64,000 bases of DNA from Micromonospora sp. PLK6-60 (GTDB taxonomy: Bacteria > Actinomycetota > Actinomycetes > Mycobacteriales > Micromonosporaceae), in assembly GCF_019890675.1 (NCBI RefSeq), contig NZ_JAIOAA010000002.1:620001-684000 (forward strand), in the 5' to 3' direction. Both the position numbers and the translations under genes were made by a program. Below the pieces are notes generated by a model that saw only the letters and a program-made list of their open reading frames with translations, searched no databases and was not told where the DNA came from. Below are positions 8,731-16,660 of this stretch, piece after piece; positions within the stretch are counted from its first letter, which is position 1; each line of letters opens with the position of its first letter.

Positions 8731-10191
8731 TCAGAACGGGTACCGGGTGATGTCGCCCCGCACGGTGAGCCACTGGGTCTCGGTGAACGCCTCGACGTTC
8801 GCCGCCGCCCCGCCGAACCGGGAGCCGGTGCCGGAGGCCCCGACCCCGCCGAACGGCGCGACCGCCTCGTCGCTGACCGTCTGGTCGTTGATGTGCACGA
8901 TCCCGCTGGGGATCCGGTCGGCCAGCGCCATCGCCCGCATCACGTCGCGGCTCAGGATGCCCAGCGACAGGCCGTACTCGGTCTGCCGGGCCAGCGCCAC
9001 GGCCTCGTCCTGGTCGGCGAAGGTGAGCACCGGCGCGACCGGCCCGAAGACCTCCTGGGCGTACGCCGGGGTGGCGGGGGTGACGTCGGCGAGCACCGTG
9101 GGCCGGTAGAACAACCCCTCGTAGGTGCCGCCGGCCGCGAGCCGGGCGCCCGCGTCGACGCTCGCCGTGACCAGCGAGTGGATCTTGTTGCGCTGGTTGG
9201 CGTCGATGATCGGCCCGAGCGCCACCTGCTCCTTGGCCGGGTCGCCGACCGGCAGGTGGTTCGCCTTCTCGGCCAGTTGCTCGACGTACCGCTCGGCCAG
9301 GCGCTCGTGCACCAGGTGCCGGCCGGTGGTCATGCAGATCTGTCCCTGGTGCAGGAAGGATCCCCAGGCCCCGGCGGAGACCGCGAGGTCCAGGTCGGCG
9401 TCGTCGAGCACGATCAGGGCCGAGTTGCCGCCGAGTTCGAGGTGGGCCCGCTTGAGGTGGCGGGCGGCGGCCTCGCCGACCTTGCGACCGGCCGCGGTCG
9501 AGCCGGTGAAGCTGACCACCCGCACGTTCGGGTCGGCCACCAGCGCCTCGCCGGCGTCGACCCCGCCGGGCAGCACGTGCAGCAGCCCGTCGGGCAGGCC
9601 GGCCTCCTCGAAGACCCGGGCGATCGAGACGCCACCGCAGACCGCGGTGCGGGCGTCGGGCTTGAGCACCACGGCGTTGCCCAGCGCCAGCGCCGGGGCG
9701 ACGGAACGGATGGCCAGGATGAGGGGGAAGTTGAACGGCGCGATGACGCCGACCACGCCGACCGGCAACCGCCGGGCCAGGCTGAGCCGTGGTTGCGCGC
9801 TCGGGACGATCTCGCCGAGCGGGTGCGAGGCCAGGGCCGCCGCCTCGTGGCACTCCTGCGCCGCGGTGTGGGTCTCGACGTCGGCCTTGGGTGGGACGGA
9901 CCCGGCCTCCCGCACGATCCAGTCGCCGATCTCGGCGGCGTGCCGCTCGAACAGGTGCCCGGCCCGGCGCAGCACCGCGGCCCGTTCGACGTAGCTGGTG
10001 GCGGCCCAGGCGCGCTGGGCGTCGGCGGCCCGGGCGCAGGCGCGCGTCACGTCGTCGGCGTTCGCCACGCCGACCCGGCCGATCTCCTCGCCGGTGGCGG
10101 GGGAGCGCACCGGGGCGGTGCCGCCGGCCGGCTCCACCCAACCGTCGCTGTGCAGCGTGCCCTGCCAGGTCGTGGCGTCGAGCAGTGTCAT
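8731..10191 (-). CDS. Aldehyde dehydrogenase, benzaldehyde/vanillin dehydrogenase-like
   Basis: This 486-residue NAD(P)-dependent dehydrogenase oxidises an aldehyde to its acid. It has GVVGVIAPFNFPL in the cofactor domain, a VSFTGSTAAGRKVG loop, catalytic Glu in LELGGNSALIVL and catalytic Cys in GQICMTTGR. That Cys context and the sequence around it resemble benzaldehyde/vanillin dehydrogenases. Start is ATG at 10191 with an AGGAGG site 7 bases before it. Divergent from pcaI and upstream of the IclR-pobA pair, it probably makes 4-hydroxybenzoate or vanillate from the aldehyde. Substrate is inferred. Confidence 0.88.
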   Translation of the reverse strand: MTLLDATTWQGTLHSDGWVEPAGGTAPVRSPATGEEIGRVGVANADDVTRACARAADAQRAWAATSYVERAAVLRRAGHLFERHAAEIGDWIVREAGSVPPKADVETHTAAQECHEAAALASHPLGEIVPSAQPRLSLARRLPVGVVGVIAPFNFPLILAIRSVAPALALGNAVVLKPDARTAVCGGVSIARVFEEAGLPDGLLHVLPGGVDAGEALVADPNVRVVSFTGSTAAGRKVGEAAARHLKRAHLELGGNSALIVLDDADLDLAVSAGAWGSFLHQGQICMTTGRHLVHERLAERYVEQLAEKANHLPVGDPAKEQVALGPIIDANQRNKIHSLVTASVDAGARLAAGGTYEGLFYRPTVLADVTPATPAYAQEVFGPVAPVLTFADQDEAVALARQTEYGLSLGILSRDVMRAMALADRIPSGIVHINDQTVSDEAVAPFGGVGASGTGSRFGGAAANVEAFTETQWLTVRGDITRYPF

Positions 10192-10214
10192 GGTGGTGGG
10201 CCTCCTGCCGAGTT

Positions 10215-10229
10215 GTTCGCTCACCGAAC
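10215..10229. promoter_or_regulatory. Candidate operator for the aldehyde dehydrogenase operon
   Basis: GTTCG-CTCAC-CGAAC is a perfect 5-base inverted repeat 24 bases before the dehydrogenase start, just beyond its ribosome site. A second weaker GTTC/GAAC pair follows immediately. The half-site GTTCG also occurs in the inverted repeat near the pcaI promoter, hinting at a shared regulator. Confidence 0.4.
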
Positions 10230-10284
10230 GGTCGTTCTCCTTTTGAACGTTGGCACGCGGTCCGGCCCGCGTCAACGCCCGGCG

Positions 10285-10314
10285 TTGACGGATGCCGCCT
10301 GCGGGCCGTACGTT
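10285..10314 (+). promoter_or_regulatory. Candidate pcaI operon promoter
   Basis: TTGACG at 10285-10290 and TACGTT at 10309-10314 are separated by 18 bases, placing initiation near 10321, about 40 bases before the pcaI ATG. The -10 hexamer overlaps the left half of the inverted repeat at 10312-10345, which would suit regulation by the operon-encoded IclR protein. Confidence 0.45.
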
Positions 10315-10345
10315 CGATATGAGTACGGCAGTCCGCATAGCGAAC
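10312..10345. promoter_or_regulatory. Candidate PcaR/IclR operator
   Basis: GTTCGATATG and CATAGCGAAC form a 10-base inverted repeat with one mismatch, spaced by 14 bases. It covers the predicted -10 and start-site region of pcaI. The left half resembles the GTTCGAT start of the site reported for Pseudomonas putida PcaR, as far as I recall. A role as the pca regulator target is an inference. Confidence 0.5.
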
Positions 10346-10359
10346 AGGCGGTGAGGCGC

Positions 10360-11178
10360 ATGGCGAGGCTCGTCTCGCTGGCCGACGGCGTGGCGGACCT
10401 GGTCCGCGACGGTGATGTGGTGGCCCTGGAGGGGTTCACGCACCTCATCCCGTTCGCCGCCGGTCACGAGATCATCCGTCAGGGGCGGCGGGAGCTGACC
10501 CTGGTGCGGATGACCCCCGACGTCATCTACGACCAGCTCATCGGCGCCGGGTGTGCCCGCCGGCTGGTCTTCTCCTGGGGCGGCAACCCGGGAGTGGGGT
10601 CGCTGCACCGCTTCCGGGACGCCGTGCAGCACTCCTGGCCGCGCCCGCTGGAACTGGAGGAACACAGCCACGCGGGGATGGCCAACCGCTACGTCGCCGG
10701 GGCGTCCGGGTTGCCGTTCGCCGTCCTGCGCGGCTACACCGGCACCGACCTGCCCCGGCACACCACCAACATCCGGCCCATCACCTGCCCCTTCACCGGC
10801 GAGACCCTGACCGCGGTGCCCGCCCTGCGTCCCGACGTCACCGTGGTGCACGCGCAACGCGCCGACCGGGCCGGCAACGTGCAGATGTGGGGCATCACCG
10901 GGGTGCAGAAGGAGGCGGTCCTCGCCGCGCACCGGTCGCTGGTCACCGTCGAGGAGATCGTGGACGAGTTGGAGCCGGTCCCCGGGCAGGTCGTCCTGCC
11001 CGGCTGGGCGGTCACCGCGGTGGCCGAGGCGCCCGGCGGCGCGCACCCCTCCTACGCCCAGGGTTACTCGGTGCGGGACAACGACTTCTACCGGGCCTGG
11101 GACGAGGTCAGCCGGGACCGGGACACCTTCCGCGCCTGGCTGGAGCGACACGTGCACCGGACCGGGGCGGCAGCGTGA
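10360..11178 (+). CDS. pcaI: 3-oxoadipate CoA-transferase subunit A
   Basis: This 272-residue alpha subunit of a family I CoA-transferase should activate 3-oxoadipate with succinyl-CoA as the penultimate step of the beta-ketoadipate pathway. It contains VALEGFTHLIPFAAGHEI near the N-terminus and ITCPFTGE in the middle, as in PcaI/CatI/GctA proteins. ATG at 10360 is preferred; an in-frame GTG lies 9 bases earlier. It is the first gene of the pca operon and is followed by the beta subunit after a duplicated 53-base repeat. Confidence 0.88.
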   Translation: MARLVSLADGVADLVRDGDVVALEGFTHLIPFAAGHEIIRQGRRELTLVRMTPDVIYDQLIGAGCARRLVFSWGGNPGVGSLHRFRDAVQHSWPRPLELEEHSHAGMANRYVAGASGLPFAVLRGYTGTDLPRHTTNIRPITCPFTGETLTAVPALRPDVTVVHAQRADRAGNVQMWGITGVQKEAVLAAHRSLVTVEEIVDELEPVPGQVVLPGWAVTAVAEAPGGAHPSYAQGYSVRDNDFYRAWDEVSRDRDTFRAWLERHVHRTGAAA

Positions 11179-11288
11179 GCGCGAGGAGTGAGCCGGGGTT
11201 GCGAGCCCCGCAGTCGCGAACGAACGGAGACCCCCGTGAGCGCGAGGAGTGAGCCGGGGTTGCGAGCCCCGCAGTCGCGAACGAACGG
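11175..11288 (+). repeat. Tandem pair of a 53-base repeat between pcaI and pcaJ
   Basis: Two identical 53-base copies (11175-11227 and 11236-11288) begin GTGAGCGCGAGGAGTGAGCC and end GCGAACGAACGG, spaced at 61 bases. Each starts with GTGAGC, and the first overlaps the pcaI stop codon. The second is open in the pcaJ frame and would encode VSARSEPGLRAPQSRTNG. The sequence looks like a dispersed Micromonospora element that inserts at start codons; I recall similar N-termini in that genus but have not checked. Confidence 0.85.
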
Positions 11289-11295
11289 CGACCCG

Positions 11296-12081
11296 GTGAG
11301 CGAGGAGAACGCGTTGGCGGCCTGGACCGCGGACGAGATGATGACCGTCGCCGCCGCCCGGCAACTGCGCGACGGCGCCGCCTGCTTCGTGGGGATCGGG
11401 CTGCCCAGCACCGCGGCGAACCTCGCCCGGGTCACCCACGCCCCGAACCTGGTGCTGATCTACGAGTCGGGCTGCCTCGGCGCCAAGCCGGACCGGCTGC
11501 CACTGTCCATCGGGGACGGCGTCCTCGCCGACACGGCGGACGCGGTGGTGTCCGTGCCCGAGGTGTTCAACTACTGGCTGCAACCCGGCCGGATCGACGT
11601 GGGCTTCCTCGGCGCCGCGCAGCTCGACCGGTACGGCAACATCAACACCACGGTCGTCGGCGACGACTACGCCGCCCCGAAGGTCCGGCTGCCCGGCGCC
11701 GGCGGCGCCCCGGAGATCGCCGCCTCCTGCGGCGAGGTCGTGGTGATCGTCCGGCAGAACCTGCGCACCTTCACCGAGCGGGTCGACTTCGTCACCTCGG
11801 TCGGCTACGGCTCGGGTCCGGGCGACCGGGAACGGCTCGGCCTGCGCGGCGGCGGCCCCCGGCTGGTGATCACCGACCTCGGCGTCCTCGAACCCGATCC
11901 GGTCACCCGCGAGCTCACGCTGACCAGCCTGCACCCCGGCGTGACCCGGGAACAGGCGCGGGCGGCCACCGGCTGGGACCTCGCCGTCGCCGAGCGGCTC
12001 AGCACCGGCGCGCCGCCGACGACACACGAGCTCACGGTGCTGCGGGCGCTGGAGGCCACCAAGCACGGGAGCCCACGGTGA
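11296..12081 (+). CDS. pcaJ: 3-oxoadipate CoA-transferase subunit B
   Basis: This 261-residue beta subunit pairs with PcaI. It has the CoA-transferase motif with the catalytic Glu in LIYESGCLGAKP, then VSVPEVFNYWLQPGRIDVGFLGAAQLDRYGNINTT. The GTG at 11296 (VSEENALAAW) matches where family homology begins. The in-frame GTG at 11236 would add 20 repeat-encoded residues and could be used instead. Neither has a strong ribosome site. It ends in a 4-base overlap with pcaH. Confidence 0.87.
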   Translation: MSEENALAAWTADEMMTVAAARQLRDGAACFVGIGLPSTAANLARVTHAPNLVLIYESGCLGAKPDRLPLSIGDGVLADTADAVVSVPEVFNYWLQPGRIDVGFLGAAQLDRYGNINTTVVGDDYAAPKVRLPGAGGAPEIAASCGEVVVIVRQNLRTFTERVDFVTSVGYGSGPGDRERLGLRGGGPRLVITDLGVLEPDPVTRELTLTSLHPGVTREQARAATGWDLAVAERLSTGAPPTTHELTVLRALEATKHGSPR

Positions 12082-12848
12082 CGGGAGACGACCCGATGAC
12101 CCAGGAGACCGTCGACCAGGCCGGCAGCGGGCTGGTGCTGCCGCGGTACCGGCGCGACGACGTCGACGCCCACCCGCCCCTGCTCAGCCCCGGCTACAAG
12201 TCGACCGTGGGGCGGGCGCCCCGGCAACCGCTCACCTACCTGCCGCAGCGGCTCACCGAGGTCACCGGGCCGCTGCTGGGGGAGGGGCGGCTGGGCGACC
12301 TCGACCACGACCTGACCCGCCAGCACGACGGGGAGCCGCAGGGCCAGCGGATCATCGTGCACGGCCGGGTCCGCGACGGCGACGGCCGGCCGGTGGCCGG
12401 CACGCTTGTCGAGATCTGGCAGGCCAACGCCGCCGGGCGCTACCGCCACGCCACCGACTCGTGGCCGGCGCCGCTGGACCCGCACTTCGACGGGGTGGGC
12501 CGGGCGCTCACCGACGAGCAGGGGCGCTACCGGTTCGTCACCGTGCGGCCCGGCGCCTATCCCTGGCGCAACCACGACAACGCCTGGCGGCCGGCGCACA
12601 TCCACTTCTCCCTCTTCGGCCGCGCCTTCACCCAGCGGCTGGTGACGCAGATGTATTTTCCGGGTGACCCGCTCTTCTCCCAGGATCCGATCTTCAACTC
12701 GGTCCGCGACCCGAAGGCCCGGGAGCGGATGATCGCCCGGTACGACCACGCCGCCACCATGCCGGAGTGGGCGCTGGCGTACGAGTTCGACATCGTGCTG
12801 CGGGGCCGGGAGGGCACCCCGTTCGAGGACGAGGACGACGATGACTGA
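12078..12848 (+). CDS. pcaH: Protocatechuate 3,4-dioxygenase beta subunit
   Basis: This 256-residue intradiol dioxygenase subunit holds the non-haem Fe(III) site and cleaves protocatechuate to 3-carboxy-cis,cis-muconate. The four expected ligands are visible: Tyr122 (GRYRH), Tyr161 (YPW), His174 and His176 (AHIHFS). The C-terminus is acidic (EDEDDDD). The GTG start overlaps the pcaJ stop by 4 bases; an ATG 18 bases later is an alternative. It overlaps pcaG by 8 bases, giving coupled synthesis of the two subunits. Confidence 0.94.
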   Translation: MTGDDPMTQETVDQAGSGLVLPRYRRDDVDAHPPLLSPGYKSTVGRAPRQPLTYLPQRLTEVTGPLLGEGRLGDLDHDLTRQHDGEPQGQRIIVHGRVRDGDGRPVAGTLVEIWQANAAGRYRHATDSWPAPLDPHFDGVGRALTDEQGRYRFVTVRPGAYPWRNHDNAWRPAHIHFSLFGRAFTQRLVTQMYFPGDPLFSQDPIFNSVRDPKARERMIARYDHAATMPEWALAYEFDIVLRGREGTPFEDEDDDD

Positions 12849-13413
12849 GCGGCTGGGCGTCACGCCCGCACAGACCGTCGGGCCGTACCTGCACATCGGC
12901 CTGCGCTGGCCCGACGGCCCGTACGTGGTGCCCGAGGGCACGCCGGGCGCGGTCTGGATCCGCGGCCGGATCCTCGACGGCGCCGGCGCGCCGGTGGTGG
13001 ACGCCATGGTGGAGAGCTGGCAGGCCGACCCGGACGGCCGGTTCGACCACCCGGACGACCCGCGCGGCGCCCGGCCGCCCACGCTCGCCAGCTTCCGCGG
13101 CTTCGGCCGCGCCGAGACCGACGGGCAGGGCTGGTACCGGCTGCTGACCGTCAAGCCCGGACCGCTGCCCGACCCGGACGGCGGCACCGAGGCGCCGCAC
13201 CTGACCCTGTCGGTGTTCGGGCGGGGGCTGCTGCACCGCCTGGTCACCCGGCTGTACTTCCCCGACGAGCCGGCCGCGAACGCCGCCGATCCCGTGCTGC
13301 GCGGCGTCGACGCCGGCCGCCGGGACACGCTGCTGGCCAGCCCCGCGCCGGACGGCCTCCGCTTCGACATCCACCTCCAGGGCGACCGTGAGACCGTCTT
13401 CTTCGCCCTCTGA
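12841..13413 (+). CDS. pcaG: Protocatechuate 3,4-dioxygenase alpha subunit
   Basis: This 190-residue alpha subunit starts TERLGVTPAQTVGPYLHIGL, the family's N-terminus, and continues with the same beta-sandwich as PcaH but without a full set of iron ligands. It forms the (alpha-beta) protomer of the dioxygenase with PcaH. It overlaps pcaH by 8 bases and pcaB by 26 bases. Confidence 0.93.
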   Translation: MTERLGVTPAQTVGPYLHIGLRWPDGPYVVPEGTPGAVWIRGRILDGAGAPVVDAMVESWQADPDGRFDHPDDPRGARPPTLASFRGFGRAETDGQGWYRLLTVKPGPLPDPDGGTEAPHLTLSVFGRGLLHRLVTRLYFPDEPAANAADPVLRGVDAGRRDTLLASPAPDGLRFDIHLQGDRETVFFAL

Positions 13414-14728
13414 GGGCCTGCTCACCGGCCTCTCCAGCGTCCCCGACGTGGACGCGGAACTCGGCGACCCGGCCCTGCTCCAGGCGATGCTGGACGTGGA
13501 GGCCGCGCTCGCCCGGGCCGCGGCGGACGCCGGTGTGCTGCCCGCACCGGCGGCCGACGCGATCGTCGCGCAGTGCCGCGCCGAGCGGTACGACCCCGGG
13601 GCCCTCGGCCGGGCCGCCGACGCCGCCGGCAACCCGGTGGTGCCGCTGGTGCGCGAGCTGACCGCCGCCGTGCCGGCGTCCGCCCGGGCCTGGGTGCACC
13701 TCGGGGCGACCAGCCAGGACGTCCTGGACACCGCGCTGGTGCTGGTGGCCGGGCGGGCGCTCGGCCCGCTGCTGCGGCACCTCGACGCCGCCGCCGACGC
13801 CGCCGCCCGGCTCGCCGACACCCACCGGGACACCGTGCTGGTCGCCCGGACCCTCGGCCAGCAGGCGGCGCCCACCACGTTCGGGCTCAAGGCCGCCGGC
13901 TGGTTGACCGGCCTGGTCGACGCGCGGGACCGGCTGCGCCGGGCGGGCGCCGCGCTGCCCGCGCAACTCGGCGGCGCGGTCGGCACCCTGGCCGCGTTCG
14001 GCCCGGCCGGACCGGAGGTCGCCGAGCGGTTCGCCGCCCACCTGGGCCTGCCCGCGAGCCCGCTGCCCTGGCACACCCGCCGCCAGCCGCTGCTCGACCT
14101 GGCCGCCGCCCTCGGCGGGCTCCTCGCGGCCGCCGGCAAGGCCGGCCTCGACGTGGGGCTGCTCGCCCAGACCGAGATCGGTGAGGTCGCCGAGGGCGGC
14201 GCCGGTCGGGGCGGCTCCTCGGCGATGCCGCACAAGCGCAACCCGGTGGACTCGGTCCTGGTCGGTGCGGCGGCGCGGCGCGGTCCGGGTCTCGTCGCCA
14301 CCCTGCTCGCCGCCGCCGTCCAGGAGCACGAGCGGGCCGCGGGCGGCTGGCACGCCGAGTGGGAGCCCCTGCTCGACCTGCTGCGGGTGGCCGGCGGCGC
14401 CACCGCCCGGTGCGCCCGGATGCTGGCCGGGCTGCGCGTGCACCCGGAGCGGATGCGGGCGAACCTCGACGCGACCGGCGGCCTGGTGCTCGCCGAGGCC
14501 GTCGCCGCGCGGCTGGCCCCCGCCCTCGGTCGCGGCGCCGCCCACGACCTGGTCGCCCGCGCCGCCGCCCGACCCCCGTTCCGCGCCGCGCTGCTCGCCG
14601 ATCCCGAGCTGCGCGCCCACCTGTCCGAGGCGGACGTCGACGAGGCGCTCGACCCGGCCCGCTGGCTCGGCTCGGCCGGCCGGTTCGTCGACCGCGCCCT
14701 GGACTCCTGGCGGGAGGCGGGGACGTGA
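13388..14728 (+). CDS. pcaB: 3-carboxy-cis,cis-muconate cycloisomerase
   Basis: This 446-residue member of the fumarase/argininosuccinate lyase superfamily lactonises carboxymuconate to 4-carboxymuconolactone. It shows GATSQDVLDTALVL (about residues 108-121) and the superfamily signature GGSSAMPHKRNPV (about residues 276-288). The GTG start lies inside the end of pcaG; a downstream in-frame start would remove the unusual MRPSSSPSEG leader, so the exact start is uncertain. It overlaps pcaD by 4 bases. Confidence 0.92.
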   Translation: MRPSSSPSEGLLTGLSSVPDVDAELGDPALLQAMLDVEAALARAAADAGVLPAPAADAIVAQCRAERYDPGALGRAADAAGNPVVPLVRELTAAVPASARAWVHLGATSQDVLDTALVLVAGRALGPLLRHLDAAADAAARLADTHRDTVLVARTLGQQAAPTTFGLKAAGWLTGLVDARDRLRRAGAALPAQLGGAVGTLAAFGPAGPEVAERFAAHLGLPASPLPWHTRRQPLLDLAAALGGLLAAAGKAGLDVGLLAQTEIGEVAEGGAGRGGSSAMPHKRNPVDSVLVGAAARRGPGLVATLLAAAVQEHERAAGGWHAEWEPLLDLLRVAGGATARCARMLAGLRVHPERMRANLDATGGLVLAEAVAARLAPALGRGAAHDLVARAAARPPFRAALLADPELRAHLSEADVDEALDPARWLGSAGRFVDRALDSWREAGT

Positions 14729-15504
14729 CCGCCCGGCTGCACGCCACCGTGGACGGCCCGGCCACCGCGCCGGTGCTGCTGCTCGGCAGCTCCCTGGGCA
14801 CCGCCGGGGCGATGTGGGAACCCCAGGTCCCGGCGCTCGCGCAACGGTTCCGGGTGATCCGGTACGACCACCTGGGCCACGGCCGCTCGGCGGTGCCCGC
14901 CGGGGCGTACACGGTGGAGCTGCTGGGCCGGGAGGTGCTGCGGCTGCTCGACGACCTCGGGGCGGCCCGGGTCGACTACGCCGGCCTGTCCCTCGGCGGC
15001 ATGGTCGGCATGTGGCTCGCCGCGCACGCGCCCGACCGGGTCCGGCGGCTGGCGCTGCTGTGCACGTCGGCGTCGCTCGGCCCGCCCGAACAGTGGCGGG
15101 ACCGGGCGGCGACGGTACGGGCCGCCGGCCTGCCGCCGATCGCCGACGCCGTGGTGGCCCGCTGGTTCACCCCGGCCTTCGCCGCGACCCGGCCCGACCT
15201 GGTCGCCCGGTACCGCGCCATGCTCACCGCGACACCCCCGGCCGGCTACGCCGCCTGCTGCGAGGCGATCGGCGCGATGGACCTCCGCCCCGACCTCGCC
15301 CGGATCGGCGCGCCCACGCTGGTCGTCGCCGGAGCCGACGACCCGGCCACCCCGGTGGCGCACGCCCGGGCGATCGTCGCCGGCATCCCGGGGGCCCGGC
15401 TCGCCGTGGTGGACGAGGCCGCCCACCTGGCCAACGTCGAGCAACCCGAGCGGGTCGGCCGACTCCTGCTGGCACACTTCGACGAGGGACGTGGGGACGG
15501 ATGA
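14725..15504 (+). CDS. pcaD: 3-oxoadipate enol-lactonase
   Basis: This 259-residue alpha/beta hydrolase opens the enol-lactone ring to 3-oxoadipate. Visible features are the oxyanion-region LLLGSSLGTAGAMWEPQ, the nucleophile elbow GLSLGGM (Ser about residue 92), a late Asp and the catalytic His in EAAHLAN. The start is GTG in a GTGA overlap with pcaB. It ends in an ATGA overlap with pcaC, so the two activities that many actinobacteria fuse as PcaL are separate proteins here. Confidence 0.92.
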   Translation: MTARLHATVDGPATAPVLLLGSSLGTAGAMWEPQVPALAQRFRVIRYDHLGHGRSAVPAGAYTVELLGREVLRLLDDLGAARVDYAGLSLGGMVGMWLAAHAPDRVRRLALLCTSASLGPPEQWRDRAATVRAAGLPPIADAVVARWFTPAFAATRPDLVARYRAMLTATPPAGYAACCEAIGAMDLRPDLARIGAPTLVVAGADDPATPVAHARAIVAGIPGARLAVVDEAAHLANVEQPERVGRLLLAHFDEGRGDG

Positions 15505-15878
15505 ACGACCACGAGCGGCACGAGGCGGGCATGGCGGTACGCCGGCAGGTGCTCGGTGACGCGCACGTCGACCGGGCGATCGCCGGCACCGACGAGTTCA
15601 CCGCCGACTTCCAGGACTTCATCACCCGCTACGCGTGGGGGGAGATCTGGACCCGGCCGGGCCTGGACCGGCGTACCCGCAGCTGCGTCACCCTCGCCGT
15701 GCTCGCCACCCTGCACCACGACGAGGAGTTGGCGATGCACGTGCGCGCCGCGCTGCGCAACGGACTCACCCCGGAGGAGGTGGGGGAGGTCCTGCTCCAG
15801 GTCGGCGTCTACGCTGGCGTACCGGCGGCGAACCGGGCGTTCAAGGTGGCCCGGGAGACCCTGCGGGAGGCCGGGTGA
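15501..15878 (+). CDS. pcaC: 4-carboxymuconolactone decarboxylase
   Basis: This 125-residue AhpD-fold protein decarboxylates 4-carboxymuconolactone to the enol-lactone used by PcaD. It contains the family segments FITRYAWGEIWTRPGLDRRTR, LATLHHDEELAMHVRAALRNG and EVLLQVGVYAGVPAAN. Length fits single-domain PcaC. ATG overlaps the pcaD stop and the 3' end overlaps the next gene by 4 bases. Confidence 0.94.
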   Translation: MNDHERHEAGMAVRRQVLGDAHVDRAIAGTDEFTADFQDFITRYAWGEIWTRPGLDRRTRSCVTLAVLATLHHDEELAMHVRAALRNGLTPEEVGEVLLQVGVYAGVPAANRAFKVARETLREAG

Positions 15879-16660
15879 GCGAGGAGGCGGCGAGGTCGCC
15901 GGAGTTCGTCCAGTCGCTGGAGCGCGGACTCGCGGTGATCCGGGCGTTCGACGCCGAGCATCCGCAGCTCACCCTGAGCGAGGTCGCCCGCCGGACCGGG
16001 CTGACCCGGGCCGCGGCCCGCCGGTTCCTGCTCACCCTGGTCGAGCTGGGGTACGTGCACACCGACGGCCGGCTCTTCTCGCTGCGCGCGCGGATCCTCG
16101 AACTGGGCTACGCGTACCTGTCGGGCCTGAGCCTGCCCGAGGTCGCGCAGCCGCACATGGAGGCGCTCGTCGCCCAGGTGCACGAGTCCTGCTCGGTCTC
16201 GGTGCTCGACGGCGACGAGGTGGTCTACGTCGCCCGGGTGCCCACCAAGCGGATCATGACGGTGGGGATCAGCGTCGGCACCCGCTTCCCCGCGTACGCC
16301 ACGTCGATGGGGCGCGTGCTGCTCGCCGCGCAGCCGGCGGACTGGCTGGCCGACTATCTCGCCACGGCCGAGCTGCGGCCGTTGACCCGGCGCACCGTCA
16401 CCGACCCGGCGAAGCTGCGCGCCGCGCTGACGAAGATCGCCACCCAGGGGTACGCGATCGTCGACCAGGAGCTGGAGGAGGGGCTGCGGTCGGTGGCCGC
16501 GCCGATCCACGGCGAGCACGGCTCGGTGATCGCCGCGGTGAACGTCTCCGCGCACGCCAGCCGCGGGTCGTTCGAGATGATCCGCCGGGAGCTGCTCCCG
16601 CCGCTGCTGGCCGCCGCCAAGCGGATCGAGGAGGACCTCCGGGGCGGCCCGCGCCGGTAG
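15875..16660 (+). CDS. pcaR: IclR-family regulator of the pca operon
   Basis: This 261-residue IclR protein belongs to the PcaR/PcaU/PobR branch: it has FVQSLERGLAVIRAFDAEHP at the N-terminus and a winged helix with LSEVARRTGLTRAAARRFL. The effector domain is marked by RFPAYATSMGRVLLA and EEGLRSVAAPIH. Such proteins usually activate pca genes on 3-oxoadipate or protocatechuate. Being translationally coupled to pcaC, it would be co-induced with the pathway. The inverted repeat at 10312-10345 is the likely target. Confidence 0.88.
   Translation: MSEEAARSPEFVQSLERGLAVIRAFDAEHPQLTLSEVARRTGLTRAAARRFLLTLVELGYVHTDGRLFSLRARILELGYAYLSGLSLPEVAQPHMEALVAQVHESCSVSVLDGDEVVYVARVPTKRIMTVGISVGTRFPAYATSMGRVLLAAQPADWLADYLATAELRPLTRRTVTDPAKLRAALTKIATQGYAIVDQELEEGLRSVAAPIHGEHGSVIAAVNVSAHASRGSFEMIRRELLPPLLAAAKRIEEDLRGGPRR

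Noticed and set aside
7165..10359. Very long plus-strand open frame preceding pcaI
   Set aside because: It is antisense to pobA, IclR and aldehyde dehydrogenase genes, has Arg/Gly/Pro/His-rich composition and no family motifs; only the part from 10360 is PcaI.
11188..11295. A longer PcaJ beginning at GTG 11188
   Set aside because: That frame reads through the first repeat copy and its spacer and has no ribosome site; family homology starts only after 11296.
14725..15878. A PcaL fusion protein
   Set aside because: pcaD ends with TGA at 15502-15504 and pcaC starts in another frame at ATG 15501, so they are two proteins.
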